Counted from the stretch's first letter, positions 8,047-17,097 are shown. The stretch is DNA of 64,000 nt from Bacillus sp. E(2018) (GCF_005503015.1 NZ_SCOL01000004.1:146014-210013); one strand, 5' to 3'. Made by a program: numbers and translations. The notes: a model not told the origin generated them from the letters alone.

Positions 8047-9363
8047 TTATTGAAGGTATGGTCTTGGGTCGACTGCATTTGATTTTGAGCCGTTCCATGG
8101 ACCTTTATGCAATTCAAAGTGTAAATGCTGTCCTCTTGAAGCCCCTGTGTTACCTTGGTAGCCTAAGAATGTACCTTGAGAGACAGATTGACCTTGACTA
8201 ACAGCAGGTGTAGATCTCATGTGTGCATACAGTGTTGTATACAACTGCCCATTAATATAGTGGGTAATATATACAACGTTACCATATGAGCTGGAATAGT
8301 AAGCTCTCGTAACCGTTCCAGATGCTGCTGCTACGATTGGAACAGTACTTCCGCCTTGAGCGATATCCATTCCGTAGTGCATGCCCGCGCTTCTGTTACC
8401 AAAGCCTGAAGTGATGAATCCTTGTGAAGGCATGATAAAGTCACGACTCACTGGCGCTGGAGCAGGAGTTGGTGCTGGCGGTGGAGTAGGTGCAGGCGAA
8501 GAGCCAGAACCTCCAGAGTTGGATTTGTTCTTCTCTCTAGCCGCTGCTTCTTCACGAGCTTTTTCTGCCGCAGCTGCAGCCGCAGCTCTTGCTTCAGCTT
8601 CTCTTTTCTTGCGTTCAGCTTCTTCACGTTTTGCGCGTTCGATCTCAGCTTTTATGGCTGCTTCTTGTGCGGAAAGAAGTTCGTTCGTTTCATCCAACTG
8701 CATAATATGATCATGTAGATGGTCTTCTTCCGTTTCTAGTTGTGCAAGAAGCGCATTCTTTTGTTTTTTCTGGTCCGTTAGCTTTTGATTTAATCCTTCT
8801 AGTTCCGTTAAATCGGCATTTAAAGACAAAAGTTCACTTTCGACTTGTCCTTTTTTCTTTTCAACAGACTCTTTATCTTGTTTGTGTTCTTCTAAGATGG
8901 CTTTATCTTGTTCAGCAATCACGTTTAGTGCAAACACGCGATCAAGGAAGTCGCCGAAATCTTTCGAACCTAATACCACATCTAAATAATTTACCGCACC
9001 GCCGCTTTCGTACATGGAAGTTACGCGTTCTTTAAGAAGTGCATCACGTTCTTTGATTCTCTTTTTAAGAACATCAATTTCTTTTTTTAGTTTTTCAATT
9101 GAAGCTTTCGTTCCTTGAATGGATTCTTTTTTGTTTCCGATATCTTCAAGAGTCTTGTCGATCGAACTCTCTAATTTTTGAATTTGATTTAAAGTGTGAT
9201 CTTGCTGATTTTGATTCTTCTTTAATTCACCCTGCTTTTCTGTTTGCTCAGAGCGATTTTTTTCTTTTTTCTCTTTTATAGAAGACAGAGTTTCTGCCGA
9301 TACCGTATATGTACTAAATACTAGACTGAGAGACAGTGTAGCCATAACTAGCTTACGTTTCAA
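8047..9363 (-). CDS. M23 murein hydrolase with coiled coil (EnvC-like)
   Basis: A 438-residue exported protein. The TTG start at 9363 (MKRKLVMATLSLS) is chosen because AAGGAGGAG lies eight bases upstream; a signal peptide ends near STYTVSA. Residues ~27-250 are heptad-rich coiled coil (many Lys/Glu/Gln), then an Ala/Arg/Glu stretch (EARAAAAAAAEKAREEAA), a Gly/Ser/Pro linker, and a C-terminal M23 LytM domain. The zinc motifs are intact: HYGMD and HLHFE, so it should be an active endopeptidase, not a degenerate activator. In B. subtilis comparable coiled-coil hydrolases work in cell elongation or separation under FtsEX. The promoter region has an extended -10 (TGGTATAAT, minus strand 9425-9417). 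Confidence 0.88.
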   Translation of the reverse strand: MKRKLVMATLSLSLVFSTYTVSAETLSSIKEKKEKNRSEQTEKQGELKKNQNQQDHTLNQIQKLESSIDKTLEDIGNKKESIQGTKASIEKLKKEIDVLKKRIKERDALLKERVTSMYESGGAVNYLDVVLGSKDFGDFLDRVFALNVIAEQDKAILEEHKQDKESVEKKKGQVESELLSLNADLTELEGLNQKLTDQKKQKNALLAQLETEEDHLHDHIMQLDETNELLSAQEAAIKAEIERAKREEAERKKREAEARAAAAAAAEKAREEAAAREKNKSNSGGSGSSPAPTPPPAPTPAPAPVSRDFIMPSQGFITSGFGNRSAGMHYGMDIAQGGSTVPIVAAASGTVTRAYYSSSYGNVVYITHYINGQLYTTLYAHMRSTPAVSQGQSVSQGTFLGYQGNTGASRGQHLHFELHKGPWNGSKSNAVDPRPYLQ

Positions 9364-9416
9364 GATGGGTACTCCTCCTTGTAAGTGCAAATGTTGCCAA
9401 TTTCTTTTCTGAAGTG

Positions 9417-9482
9417 ATTATACCATTGATTAATCATCAGCTATTGCAAAATAATATTACATTTATGTTTCAAAATATTACA
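9417..9482 (-). promoter_or_regulatory. Promoter region of the M23 hydrolase with paired half-sites
   Basis: Minus-strand TATAAT at 9422-9417 preceded by TGG makes an extended -10. Upstream, TGTAATATT occurs twice (9461-9453 and 9482-9474), exactly 21 bp apart. TGTAAT fits the WalR half-site TGTWAH, but the spacing differs from the usual WalR box, so a WalR role is only a suggestion. Confidence 0.4.
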
Positions 9483-9485
9483 CGA

Positions 9486-9513
9486 TGAAACATATTTCGA
9501 CTTATATGCTGTA
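9486..9513 (+). promoter_or_regulatory. Possible ECF-type promoter before the sigma factor gene
   Basis: TGAAAC at 9486-9491 matches the common ECF -35 element; 16 bp later comes GCTGTA, which only weakly resembles an ECF -10 (CGTA/CGTC). It is 230 bp before the gene. Apart from the hydrolase promoter and this, I see nothing definite in 9391-9679. Confidence 0.22.
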
Positions 9514-9742
9514 GAGATTTGTCTGTATTAGGAAATAAAAAGGTAAAATCATCGGTGTAATCGAATACAAGAGTAGGTATATAGAATGGGGTTTCGTTAC
9601 AAAAATGATACTTATGAAGTTTAATAGATTAATGTTTTTTCTCATAGAAGTTTGGCTTTTACCACCACACAGTTAAAAAATGAATGAAAAAAACATATTC
9701 AATCGTCAAAAGGATAGGGTGTTGTTAAAGGAGGGGATGCAC

Positions 9743-10297
9743 TTGAAGTTCAATCGGGAATTCCATAACAAAGGCATTGATTCACACTCCCTTACTCAGG
9801 AAGAATGGATCGTTCAGATAATGGATGTTTATCAAGACAAGGTGATAAGGCTAGCCTATACATACGTTAAGGATCGGAAATTGGCTGAAGACTTAGCACA
9901 AGAAGTATTTGTGAAGTGTTACATACATAAGGACAGCTTTAGAAATGACTCATCAGTGAAAACATGGGTATACGCCATCACTGTAAACTTGTGTAAAGAT
10001 TACTTAAGAAGCGGTTGGAAGAAATACATTCATGTGATGGAACGGTTTGGTAAGTCGAGAGCTTCCTCGGTTCTAACACCAGAACTTTCAATCGTTCAGA
10101 AAAGTGAGCATGAAGCCTTAGCAGAGCAAGTATTAAAACTGCCTCTTAAATATCGGGAAGTAATTCTTCTTTTCTATTATAAAGAACTAACCGTATGTGA
10201 AATCAGCCAAATCTTAAACAAAAAAGAAGCAACAATTAGAACTTTACTTCAGCGGGGAAGAGAAATGTTGCGACGAAAACTGGAGAAGAGTAGGTGA
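9743..10297 (+). CDS. ECF-type RNA polymerase sigma factor
   Basis: A 184-residue group 4 sigma factor. Region 2 is KVIRLAYTYVKDRKLAEDLAQEVFVKCY-like (core binding and -10 recognition) and region 4 is LPLKYREVILLFYYKELTVCEISQIL with a helix-turn-helix ending EATIRTLLQRGREMLRRKL. The TTG at 9743 is preferred because AAAGGAGGGG ends six bases upstream; an ATG at 9737 overlaps the ribosome site and further upstream starts have none. The stop is four bases before the next gene, which encodes a single-pass membrane protein and is likely its anti-sigma factor. The regulon is unknown. Confidence 0.88.
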   Translation: MKFNREFHNKGIDSHSLTQEEWIVQIMDVYQDKVIRLAYTYVKDRKLAEDLAQEVFVKCYIHKDSFRNDSSVKTWVYAITVNLCKDYLRSGWKKYIHVMERFGKSRASSVLTPELSIVQKSEHEALAEQVLKLPLKYREVILLFYYKELTVCEISQILNKKEATIRTLLQRGREMLRRKLEKSR

Positions 10298-10301
10298 GAT
10301 C

Positions 10302-10958
10302 ATGGAAGATCCTTTTAAGCAGCTGCCTGAAATATTGAACAACGGCCGTATGAGAACAATAACGTTTAAAGAGGAAAATAGACAGAAAGTTCTTCAGAGA
10401 ACAAGAGATCTCCACAAGCCACCTGCACCAAAAAGTATGTGGTATCACTGGTTTCATCAAAGTTTAAGTCTAGCTCTTGGCGTAGCGTTCATCTTTATTT
10501 TTATACAATTCGTTGAAAGCACGCCTTTTCCAGTACAAGAAAAAAAAGAAGCTCAATCTATAGCCAAAATTCCTTATGCTAATCAGGCCATCTTAACAAA
10601 AGCTAGGCATGATATGCGAAACCATCACAAGATCTCAGATGTGGTGGCTAATCAAAAGAAAGATACTCTTACCGTTCTTATTACGTTCCCGAAAAATCTA
10701 ACACAAGAGAAACAAATATTTCTTACCGAATCGTATTTAAAAGAAGTATCACATCTTACACTAAACGAACCTTACGAAGGGCAAAAGAATTTGGGAGAGC
10801 TATGGAACTATGTTAATGTAAAGATCTATACAACAACAGAATCTGAAGACGAAATGTTAAGACAACTGATGCACGTTGATCAAAACTTTGAGTGGAAGGG
10901 TTCCATTAATAAGCATGACGGAATATTGAAATGGGAACGTATATCTGGATATAATTAA
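10302..10958 (+). CDS. Putative anti-sigma factor, single-pass membrane protein
   Basis: A 218-residue protein with a ~45-residue cytoplasmic N-terminus, one transmembrane helix near residues 52-70 (SLSLALGVAFIFIFIQFV), and a ~145-residue extracytoplasmic domain. This layout, together with its position four bases behind an ECF sigma gene, is the basis for the anti-sigma call. The N-terminal part lacks an obvious zinc-binding HxxxCxxC motif, so it is not a classic ZAS-type anti-sigma. The outer domain (QKKDTLTVLITFPKN through NEPYEGQKNLGELWNYV) is not one I recognise and may be the sensor. What signal it senses is unknown. Confidence 0.6.
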   Translation: MEDPFKQLPEILNNGRMRTITFKEENRQKVLQRTRDLHKPPAPKSMWYHWFHQSLSLALGVAFIFIFIQFVESTPFPVQEKKEAQSIAKIPYANQAILTKARHDMRNHHKISDVVANQKKDTLTVLITFPKNLTQEKQIFLTESYLKEVSHLTLNEPYEGQKNLGELWNYVNVKIYTTTESEDEMLRQLMHVDQNFEWKGSINKHDGILKWERISGYN

Positions 10959-10960
10959 AC

Positions 10961-10980
10961 AACCTGTTAAAAGGTTTTCA
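10961..10980 (+). terminator. Weak terminator after the sigma/anti-sigma pair
   Basis: AACCT, a short A/T loop, AGGTT and TTC. The stem is only five base pairs and the T tract is poor. Confidence 0.35.
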
Positions 10981-11029
10981 TTAGAACAGCTAGAAAATAG
11001 ATAGGAAACAAGCAAAAGCGGTGAAAAGA

Positions 11030-11794
11030 ATGAAAAAAACACACATTAATTTTTTTACAGAAGTAGGAGCTCAAAAGCCTAATAGTATAAGAAATAAAGA
11101 AACACCTTGTCCGTTTTGTCGGATTGATGAGCTAGAGGAAGTCTTGGATAAGCAAGATTCGATCATTCTTGTTAAAAATAAATATACCGTTCTCGATGGA
11201 GCTTTCCAGACTGTACTGATCGAAACAGATGAATGTGAAGGTGAGCTTTCCAACTATTCGAAGGATCATCTATACAAAGTCCTTCGTTTTGGACTTACAC
11301 ATTGGAATAACATGTTGAACAGCGGTAAATACAAATCGGTGATGTTCTTTAAGAACCACGGTCCTTTATCTGGTGGAACAATTCGCCATCCTCATATGCA
11401 GATTATTGGATTGAACGAAGTTGATTGTCTTCATGATTTTTCCGAGAATCAGTTCAAAGGACTGAGTATCCTTGAGAAAGAAGGAGTCAGTTTTACTGTA
11501 TCGACTGAACCAAGAGTTGGGTTCTATGAATTGAATGTTGTATGGGAAAAAGACGCAGAGCTTTCTTTATTCGCGGATTGTATTCAAGCTGGAACTCATT
11601 TTTTGCTGAATCATTTTCATAGAAGTTGTACAAGTTACAATCTATTCTTTTATCAATATGACGAGAAGACCTATTGCAAAATCATGCCTCGTTTTGTGAC
11701 CTCACCCCTTTATATGGGGTATGGTGTACAGCAAGTAGCGAACAATATTGAGGGAATTGCACAAAGTATCAAAGATATATATTTTAAAGCTTAA
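11030..11794 (+). CDS. DUF4931 protein, GalT/HIT-like
   Basis: A 254-residue protein. An N-terminal zinc-type CPFC motif (TPCPFCRIDE) and the central GGTIRHPHMQI stretch resemble galactose-1-phosphate uridylyltransferase and HIT nucleotide hydrolases, where HxHxQ-type histidines hold the nucleotidyl group. This corresponds to the DUF4931 family as I remember it. Substrate and reaction are unknown; a nucleotidyl transferase or hydrolase is the reasonable inference. The ATG at 11030 is chosen because GGTGA lies five bases upstream, while a GTG at 11021 lacks a ribosome site. It is followed by a strong bidirectional terminator. Confidence 0.72.
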   Translation: MKKTHINFFTEVGAQKPNSIRNKETPCPFCRIDELEEVLDKQDSIILVKNKYTVLDGAFQTVLIETDECEGELSNYSKDHLYKVLRFGLTHWNNMLNSGKYKSVMFFKNHGPLSGGTIRHPHMQIIGLNEVDCLHDFSENQFKGLSILEKEGVSFTVSTEPRVGFYELNVVWEKDAELSLFADCIQAGTHFLLNHFHRSCTSYNLFFYQYDEKTYCKIMPRFVTSPLYMGYGVQQVANNIEGIAQSIKDIYFKA

Positions 11795-11825
11795 AAAACC
11801 AGATCTTCCTCAGATCTGGTTTTTT
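11793..11825. terminator. Bidirectional terminator
   Basis: AAAAAACCAGATCT, loop TCCTC, AGATCTGGTTTTTT. The symmetric A and T tracts serve the convergent DUF4931 and M20 peptidase genes; the M20 stop lies inside the stem. Confidence 0.92.
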
Positions 11826-13447
11826 GCTTGATCAAATAAAGTTTCCATCGCAAAGATGATTAACGGGTGTGTTTCATCCATTACTTTGTTGATCTCAAGC
11901 CGCTCTGTCCATTGATGAGCATCCTTCCCAAGCGGTCCGATATTAATAACAGGAATATCGAGTTCTCTCATATCATCAAACGGAATATGGTAGCGAGATC
12001 CTAGTAAAGGGAAGTTACTTGTGAAAGATGAAAGATCACGAGAATCTCCATGAAAACCAATATAACTCAAGTCAGATAAACCACTAAAATAGTGGACATT
12101 AACGAGCTCGCTGTTAAACGTATTTTTCGCATGACTGACTACCATATCCGATGTAGCTTTAATCAGCGGGTGGTCGCTTGAACATACAGCTGGATAAAAA
12201 GGTGGTGTGTAGAACAAGACGATCATCGGAGAGATGTCTCTGCAAAGACTTGCTAACTCAAATACATACTGTATTGTCAGCTCTCTTTCATCCGCATTCG
12301 GATTGTTTGTCTGAAGCATGTTTTCTCTGCGATCAAGTTCTTCTTGTCCATATTTAGTCACGGCGTGTTCATACAGTTCATTAAAAGTAAGTACTTTAAT
12401 GCTTTCTTTTTTCGGAGTGAACGGTACGATTTCGGCGACTTTTTTGCTTCTTTCAAAGAGATGGTCTTCTAATCGTAGTGCTGCACTTTTTGCGCTTCTT
12501 ATCAACATTTCCGTAATATCAGATAACGATCGATTAAAAAGCATAAGATTAAACAGTGTTACAGCTGCGTGTGGAATCTGAACAGAGTAGTGATCTTTTA
12601 AATCTTTTTGAATCAAATTCGTTGGTACAGGAGTAGCCTCCTCACGAAACTTCTCTACATAATCGACGTTCCATTCTAGTTCTCTCGTAATCTCAGCAGC
12701 CATCACATTTCCGTTCATACCTGCTAGTGGCTCACCTACATGAGTTTCCTTACCATAGCAAAGAAAACCAGGAAGAATCTTACCCGTTGATCCCGTATAC
12801 ATATAGGAAGAAGTATCTCCTGGGTATTTGGTGAAGCTTGGTTCTCCGTTCAAACATGTGATGTATTTTATATCATACTCCTCTTGAAGCTGCCGTAAGA
12901 CACTGACACCTGCAAGCATCCCTTCAGAGTGTACTTCTTCATCCGGAACAGAAATCATGAGTACGTTTCCTTTAAAATGACCGGTTGTCGCTTTTTCGAT
13001 CATCGACATATGAAGAGCAACGCCAGCTTTCATATCCATAATGCCACGACCGAAAAGCCAATCACCGCTATTCAGGTCATCTTGAACAAAAGTATGCAGC
13101 AGCTCTTTGTTCTCGATGATCTTTTCGGTCAGTTCTTCTGGCCGAAAAGCGAGATGCTTCCATTCACCAAAGTCTTCTACGGAAACAACATCAAAATGAC
13201 TCAGCAAAATAATGGTTTCTTTAATCGAAGGATCATTCTGCACAAATGCAGTGATCAGTTTTCGACCATCTGGAAGAGGATGATGGCGAACGTAATCAGG
13301 ATGCTCCGTGAAATAGTCTAACGATGAGAGCGTATGGTGAAGATGTTCGGCCATAAACAATTCTCCATCATGATGAGTAATGCTGGGGATTGAAACAAGG
13401 TCTTTTAATAATTTCTTATAACCCTCTTTTGTTTGCCACTTTAACAT
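11810..13447 (-). CDS. RocB-like M20 family metallopeptidase
   Basis: A 545-residue cytoplasmic protein of the M20/M25/M40 family. Metal-ligand motifs are present: LLSHFDVVS (His, Asp), GRGIMDMKAG (Asp) and SVPDEEVHSEG (the Glu-Glu pair). Length and the RPDR-free N-terminus fit RocB of B. subtilis, a protein from the arginine-utilisation operon whose exact reaction is unclear. Here it stands alone, without rocA, rocC or rocD nearby, so I give no symbol. The ATG at 13447 has AGGAGG eight bases upstream. An amidohydrolase or peptidase acting on an amino acid derivative is the family-level expectation. Confidence 0.82.
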   Translation of the reverse strand: MLKWQTKEGYKKLLKDLVSIPSITHHDGELFMAEHLHHTLSSLDYFTEHPDYVRHHPLPDGRKLITAFVQNDPSIKETIILLSHFDVVSVEDFGEWKHLAFRPEELTEKIIENKELLHTFVQDDLNSGDWLFGRGIMDMKAGVALHMSMIEKATTGHFKGNVLMISVPDEEVHSEGMLAGVSVLRQLQEEYDIKYITCLNGEPSFTKYPGDTSSYMYTGSTGKILPGFLCYGKETHVGEPLAGMNGNVMAAEITRELEWNVDYVEKFREEATPVPTNLIQKDLKDHYSVQIPHAAVTLFNLMLFNRSLSDITEMLIRSAKSAALRLEDHLFERSKKVAEIVPFTPKKESIKVLTFNELYEHAVTKYGQEELDRRENMLQTNNPNADERELTIQYVFELASLCRDISPMIVLFYTPPFYPAVCSSDHPLIKATSDMVVSHAKNTFNSELVNVHYFSGLSDLSYIGFHGDSRDLSSFTSNFPLLGSRYHIPFDDMRELDIPVINIGPLGKDAHQWTERLEINKVMDETHPLIIFAMETLFDQAKNQI

Positions 13448-13531
13448 ATGTGTACCTCCTAGATGTATGCCTTTGTTACCTATACTCTTCTTTCCCTGTA
13501 AATCCTTCTTTAAAAAGTTTCTTGGAATGTA

Positions 13532-13561
13532 TTGACAGCTGATCAGTAAAAATGGTATATG
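13532..13561 (+). promoter_or_regulatory. Sigma-A promoter of the MacB-type ABC operon
   Basis: TTGACA (13532-13537, perfect), 18 bp spacer, TATATG (13556-13561). It lies 45 bp before the ABC ATPase start. Confidence 0.65.
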
Positions 13562-13605
13562 TGTATTATAACGAATAGTACACTTAATACATAAGGGGTG
13601 TCATT

Positions 13606-14310
13606 ATGATTGCTGTAAGGAATCTATCATATGCATTTAAAATTGGTAAGAAAGAAAAAGAGAATGTCGTACCTGTTTTGCATCATGTCGATCTGCAAGT
13701 AGCAGAAGGTGAGATCGTTGCGATCGTTGGAAGAAGCGGATCAGGAAAGTCGACTCTATTAAACCTAATTTCTGGTTTTATTAAATCGCAAACAGGAGAG
13801 ATCACGATTGATGGTCAACAGGTTAGCAAACTGTCTGAATCAAAATGGGCTGAATTTCGATTAGAGCACCTAGGCTTTATTTTTCAAAGCTTTCAGCTGA
13901 TTCCTAGTATGACAGCCTATGAAAATGTTGAGCTCCCGTTAGTTCTTAAAGGCGTTAGTGAAAAAGATAGAAAAGATCAAACGATGAAAATGTTAAAGAG
14001 GGTAGGATTAGATCAGTATAAAACTCATTATCCAGGTGAACTTTCAGGAGGTCAGCAGCAACGCGTGAGTATAGCTAGAGCGCTAATCCTGAATCCTCCT
14101 CTTATCCTGGCAGATGAACCAACAGGTAGTCTTGATTCTGAGAATGAAAAAGAACTCTTAAACTTTATTAAAGAATTGAATGAAAAAGATGGTATTACGT
14201 TTTTAATTATTACACATGACCATGAAGTAGCTTCAATCGCTCATCGAAAAGTAGAGATCAGAGACGGTTACTTAAGAGAAGGGAGCAAGCTTCATGAAGT
14301 TCAAAGATAA
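13606..14310 (+). CDS. ABC transporter ATPase, MacB/LolD type
   Basis: A 234-residue ATPase. Walker A is GRSGSGKST (residues ~44-52), Q-loop FQSFQLIPSMTAYENV, signature LSGGQQQRVSIARAL, Walker B PLILADEPTGSLDSEN and the switch His in ITHDHEV. These are the features of the MacB/LolD/YknY class, which powers mechanotransmission rather than classic import. Start ATG 13606 has AAGGGGTG upstream. The last codons overlap the permease start by 17 bases, so the two genes form one unit. Likely a peptide or antibiotic export, or envelope stress function. Confidence 0.9.
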   Translation: MIAVRNLSYAFKIGKKEKENVVPVLHHVDLQVAEGEIVAIVGRSGSGKSTLLNLISGFIKSQTGEITIDGQQVSKLSESKWAEFRLEHLGFIFQSFQLIPSMTAYENVELPLVLKGVSEKDRKDQTMKMLKRVGLDQYKTHYPGELSGGQQQRVSIARALILNPPLILADEPTGSLDSENEKELLNFIKELNEKDGITFLIITHDHEVASIAHRKVEIRDGYLREGSKLHEVQR

Positions 14311-15607
14311 ACATCGATTTGTAAGAAGCAATATGAAAAGAAACAAGACCCGTGTATGGATGACAATCCTTGCATCAACCATGGGGTGTGCCTTTTTAAT
14401 CATGCTCGCCTCTGTAGGCTTTGCAATTCATAAGACGGCAGTTGATGATGTGATGAGTTATCGATTGATGAACGAGATTGAAATACAGAAAGAAAACGGT
14501 CCTTTGATTGAGGAAGACGTGAAAAAACTTCAAGATATTAAGAAAGTTCAAGCGGTTAGTCGAAAAAAATATGTACCTGCGAGTGAAATGTCACTAGGAG
14601 AATACACAGGATATGCTGAAGTAAACAGCGCAAATATGCCTTCTGAGAGAAAAGCGGGTTTGCAGCTTGAAAAAGGAAGAATGCCTAAGAGTAAAAATGA
14701 GGTTATAATCGGACATCATTTTGCTCAAGAATTAAGAAAAGAGATGCCAGAAAACATTACAGAAGGAATGAGTGAAGAAGAGGCACAAAAGAAGATGAAG
14801 AAATTTGCTTATAACGGAGATATATTAAATAAAACATTAACCTATCATATGAAGATAGATAATCCAGACATCAAAACAGATTCACAGATAAAAACGGTAC
14901 AAGTAAAAGTTGTAGGAATTAAAGAGAAACCAAAGAAGGAGTGGATGACAGACAGTTCGGTAATGATTACAGACGATCTTCATAATGAAGTTATGACTCT
15001 ATTAAGTGAGATAGATCCTGAACTTAAGAACAGTGACGATTCTTATAGTTCCGTCAAAGTATATACGTCTTCAGCTGAAGATGTTAAAGCTGTATCTGAA
15101 AAGATTAAAGATAAAGGTTACCTCACTTATTCTGTTGTAAGCGAACTAAAAGAACTAAACATCTATTTCACATTGTTTAAAGCAGGGTTGATTTTTATCG
15201 GTGGTATAGCTGTACTCATTGCTTCTATCGGAATATTTAATACGATGACGATGGCTGTAACGGAACGTTCTCAAGACATCGGTATTATGAAAGCGATCGG
15301 CGCGACTCCGAAAACGATCAAGCGCATCTTCCTTTTAGAGAGTGGATACATTGGATTATGGGGAGTGGGCTTAGGAACCATATTCGCTTATCTCATCAGC
15401 TATGGAGTCAATTTCGCTCTTCCGATTATCGTTGAACAGTTTATGAACGAAAAGCCACCTGAAGATTTTATTTTATCTTATATTCCATGGAGTCTGACTG
15501 CAATCGCTGTTACGATCTGTATGAGCGTAACTTTACTTTCAGGTTGGCGGCCAGCAGCCAAAGCTACCACAGTTGATGTATTAAAAGCGTTAAGAAGAGA
15601 TGTATAA
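14294..15607 (+). CDS. FtsX/MacB-like ABC permease
   Basis: A 437-residue permease: one N-terminal helix (~22-42), a ~230-residue extracytoplasmic MacB-PCD-type region rich in Lys/Glu, then three C-terminal helices with the FtsX core (IFNTMTMAVTERSQDIGIMKAIGATPKTI). It pairs with the ATPase that overlaps its start. The large outer domain contains a strongly charged insert (EEAQKKMKKF). Transported substrate unknown; no two-component regulator is adjacent, unlike bacitracin-type modules. Confidence 0.88.
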   Translation: MKFKDKHRFVRSNMKRNKTRVWMTILASTMGCAFLIMLASVGFAIHKTAVDDVMSYRLMNEIEIQKENGPLIEEDVKKLQDIKKVQAVSRKKYVPASEMSLGEYTGYAEVNSANMPSERKAGLQLEKGRMPKSKNEVIIGHHFAQELRKEMPENITEGMSEEEAQKKMKKFAYNGDILNKTLTYHMKIDNPDIKTDSQIKTVQVKVVGIKEKPKKEWMTDSSVMITDDLHNEVMTLLSEIDPELKNSDDSYSSVKVYTSSAEDVKAVSEKIKDKGYLTYSVVSELKELNIYFTLFKAGLIFIGGIAVLIASIGIFNTMTMAVTERSQDIGIMKAIGATPKTIKRIFLLESGYIGLWGVGLGTIFAYLISYGVNFALPIIVEQFMNEKPPEDFILSYIPWSLTAIAVTICMSVTLLSGWRPAAKATTVDVLKALRRDV

Positions 15608-15611
15608 AGAA

Positions 15612-15647
15612 GCATCAGCCGATCGTAAATGTCGGCTGATTTTTTTT
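15612..15647 (+). terminator. Terminator of the MacB-type operon
   Basis: ATCAGCCGA, nine-base loop, TCGGCTGAT and T8. Confidence 0.9.
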
Positions 15648-15716
15648 ATGTAAGTGATTTTAAAGGAAAAATTCGTTTCAAAATCGAAAGGGATAAACAG
15701 AGGAGTGAATGAGCAT

Positions 15717-16418
15717 ATGAAACATAACATCAGGAAACAAATTATTGCCATGGGTGGCGGAGGCTTTTCCATGGAGCCTGAAAATAAAAGATTAGATCAC
15801 TATATCCTGAAGCAAAGTGCAGCTGAACGACCTCGCATTTGTTTTATTCCTACAGCTAGCGGAGATGCAGATGGATATATCGAACGATTTTATAAGGCTT
15901 TTCAACCTGAAGACTGTGAACCTGCACATCTTTCTCTCTTTTCACCACCTCAACATTTGGAGAGTTTTGTAGAGCAGCAGGATATTTTTTATGTAGGTGG
16001 AGGCAATACAAAAAATCTTATAGCGCTATGGAGAGAATGGGGTCTAGATGTTCTTTTGAAAAAAGCATATGAAGATGGAAAGATCTTAGCGGGACTCAGC
16101 GCGGGATCTCTCTGCTGGTTTGAGGAAGGTGTAACCGATTCGTTCGGACCACTCGCTAAGCTAGACTGTTTAGGCTTCATCGAAGGAAGTCATTGTCCGC
16201 ATTACGATGGAGAAACAGAGCGAAGACCTGCCTTTCATAAACTTATCGAAAATGGACTGAAAGCGGGATATGCTGCAGATGATGGAGCAGGACTGCATTT
16301 TGTGAATGGCAAACTGCATACCGTTGTAAGTTCAAGGAAAGACGCGAAAGCCTATTTTGTAGAATTGGATGGAGAGAACGTGAACGAGCAGGAGATTGAG
16401 ACACTTTTTTTAAATTAA
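15717..16418 (+). CDS. Peptidase E, S51 family
   Basis: A 233-residue protein of the class I glutamine amidotransferase-like fold, S51 type, which cuts N-terminal aspartyl dipeptides. The nucleophile elbow GLSAGSLCW carries the catalytic Ser, preceded by the family hallmark FYVGGGNTKNL and ICFIPTASGD; a His-rich stretch GSHCPHYDGE follows. The start at 15717 (MKHNIRKQIIAMGGGGFS) fits the family N-terminus; AGGAG lies 11 bases upstream, somewhat far. No neighbours suggest a pathway; general peptide scavenging is likely. Confidence 0.88.
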   Translation: MKHNIRKQIIAMGGGGFSMEPENKRLDHYILKQSAAERPRICFIPTASGDADGYIERFYKAFQPEDCEPAHLSLFSPPQHLESFVEQQDIFYVGGGNTKNLIALWREWGLDVLLKKAYEDGKILAGLSAGSLCWFEEGVTDSFGPLAKLDCLGFIEGSHCPHYDGETERRPAFHKLIENGLKAGYAADDGAGLHFVNGKLHTVVSSRKDAKAYFVELDGENVNEQEIETLFLN

Positions 16419-16484
16419 GGGTTTAAAGTTCTGATGATTGGGCGGAAAATGTACTATTCGTTAATCATCAGGAGGTAAATCGTT

Positions 16485-17084
16485 TTGAAAAAAATAGGTT
16501 CAGTTTTGTTCTATATGATGCTATTACTCTTACTCGCATCATGTGGTAACAAAGATAAAGAAAACGAGCACAAGAATCATGATATGGAAGAATCTAAAGC
16601 GCAATCTCAAGCTGCATCTAGTAAGGTGAAAGGCGGTTCGTATATCGTAAACCTTGTTAATGCAAAAGGAGATAAAGCGGGAGAAGCAACGTTAACTCAA
16701 ACAGGAGATGGCGTTAAGGTAGAAGTGAACGCGACTGGGTTAAAGCCAGGTGAACACGGCATTCATTTTCATGAAACAGCAAAGTGTACACCACCGGATT
16801 TTAAGTCAGCAGGATCACACTTTAATCCTACTGAAAAGAAGCATGGATTTTTAAATCCAAAAGGACCACACGTAGGAGATATTCAGAATGTGAAGGCTGA
16901 TAAAAGCGGAGTCGTAAAAGACGAAGTTCTATCCAACCTCGTGACCCTTTCTGAAGGCAGTAAAAATTCTCTTTTTGCTAACGGTGGAACATCACTTGTT
17001 ATCCATGACAAAGCCGATGACTATAAAACAGATCCAGCAGGAAATTCGGGAGATCGTGTTTTGTGCGGGGTTATCAAAAAGTAA
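16485..17084 (+). CDS. sodC: Cu/Zn superoxide dismutase-like lipoprotein
   Basis: A 199-residue lipoprotein (signal with lipobox LASC, Cys20) with a SodC domain at ~48-197. Candidate metal ligands read as His94, His96, His112, His174 for copper and His112, His120, His129, Asp132 for zinc; Cys101 and Cys194 can form the conserved disulfide, and Arg191 matches the active-site Arg. B. subtilis YojM is the related protein and is thought to lack part of the copper site, whereas the full set seems present here, so enzymatic activity is plausible. A His/Asp/Glu-rich spacer follows the Cys. TTG start at 16485 with AGGAGG nine bases upstream. Confidence 0.9.
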   Translation: MKKIGSVLFYMMLLLLLASCGNKDKENEHKNHDMEESKAQSQAASSKVKGGSYIVNLVNAKGDKAGEATLTQTGDGVKVEVNATGLKPGEHGIHFHETAKCTPPDFKSAGSHFNPTEKKHGFLNPKGPHVGDIQNVKADKSGVVKDEVLSNLVTLSEGSKNSLFANGGTSLVIHDKADDYKTDPAGNSGDRVLCGVIKK

Positions 17085-17097
17085 GGTTATTCAAACA

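Noticed and set aside
8381..8710. 109-codon + strand frame opposite the M23 hydrolase gene
   Set aside because: It is the antisense shadow of the Ala-rich and Pro-rich coding region, without a ribosome site.
15600..15716. Earlier in-frame starts for peptidase E
   Set aside because: The extension has no family similarity and overlaps the region just after the terminator.
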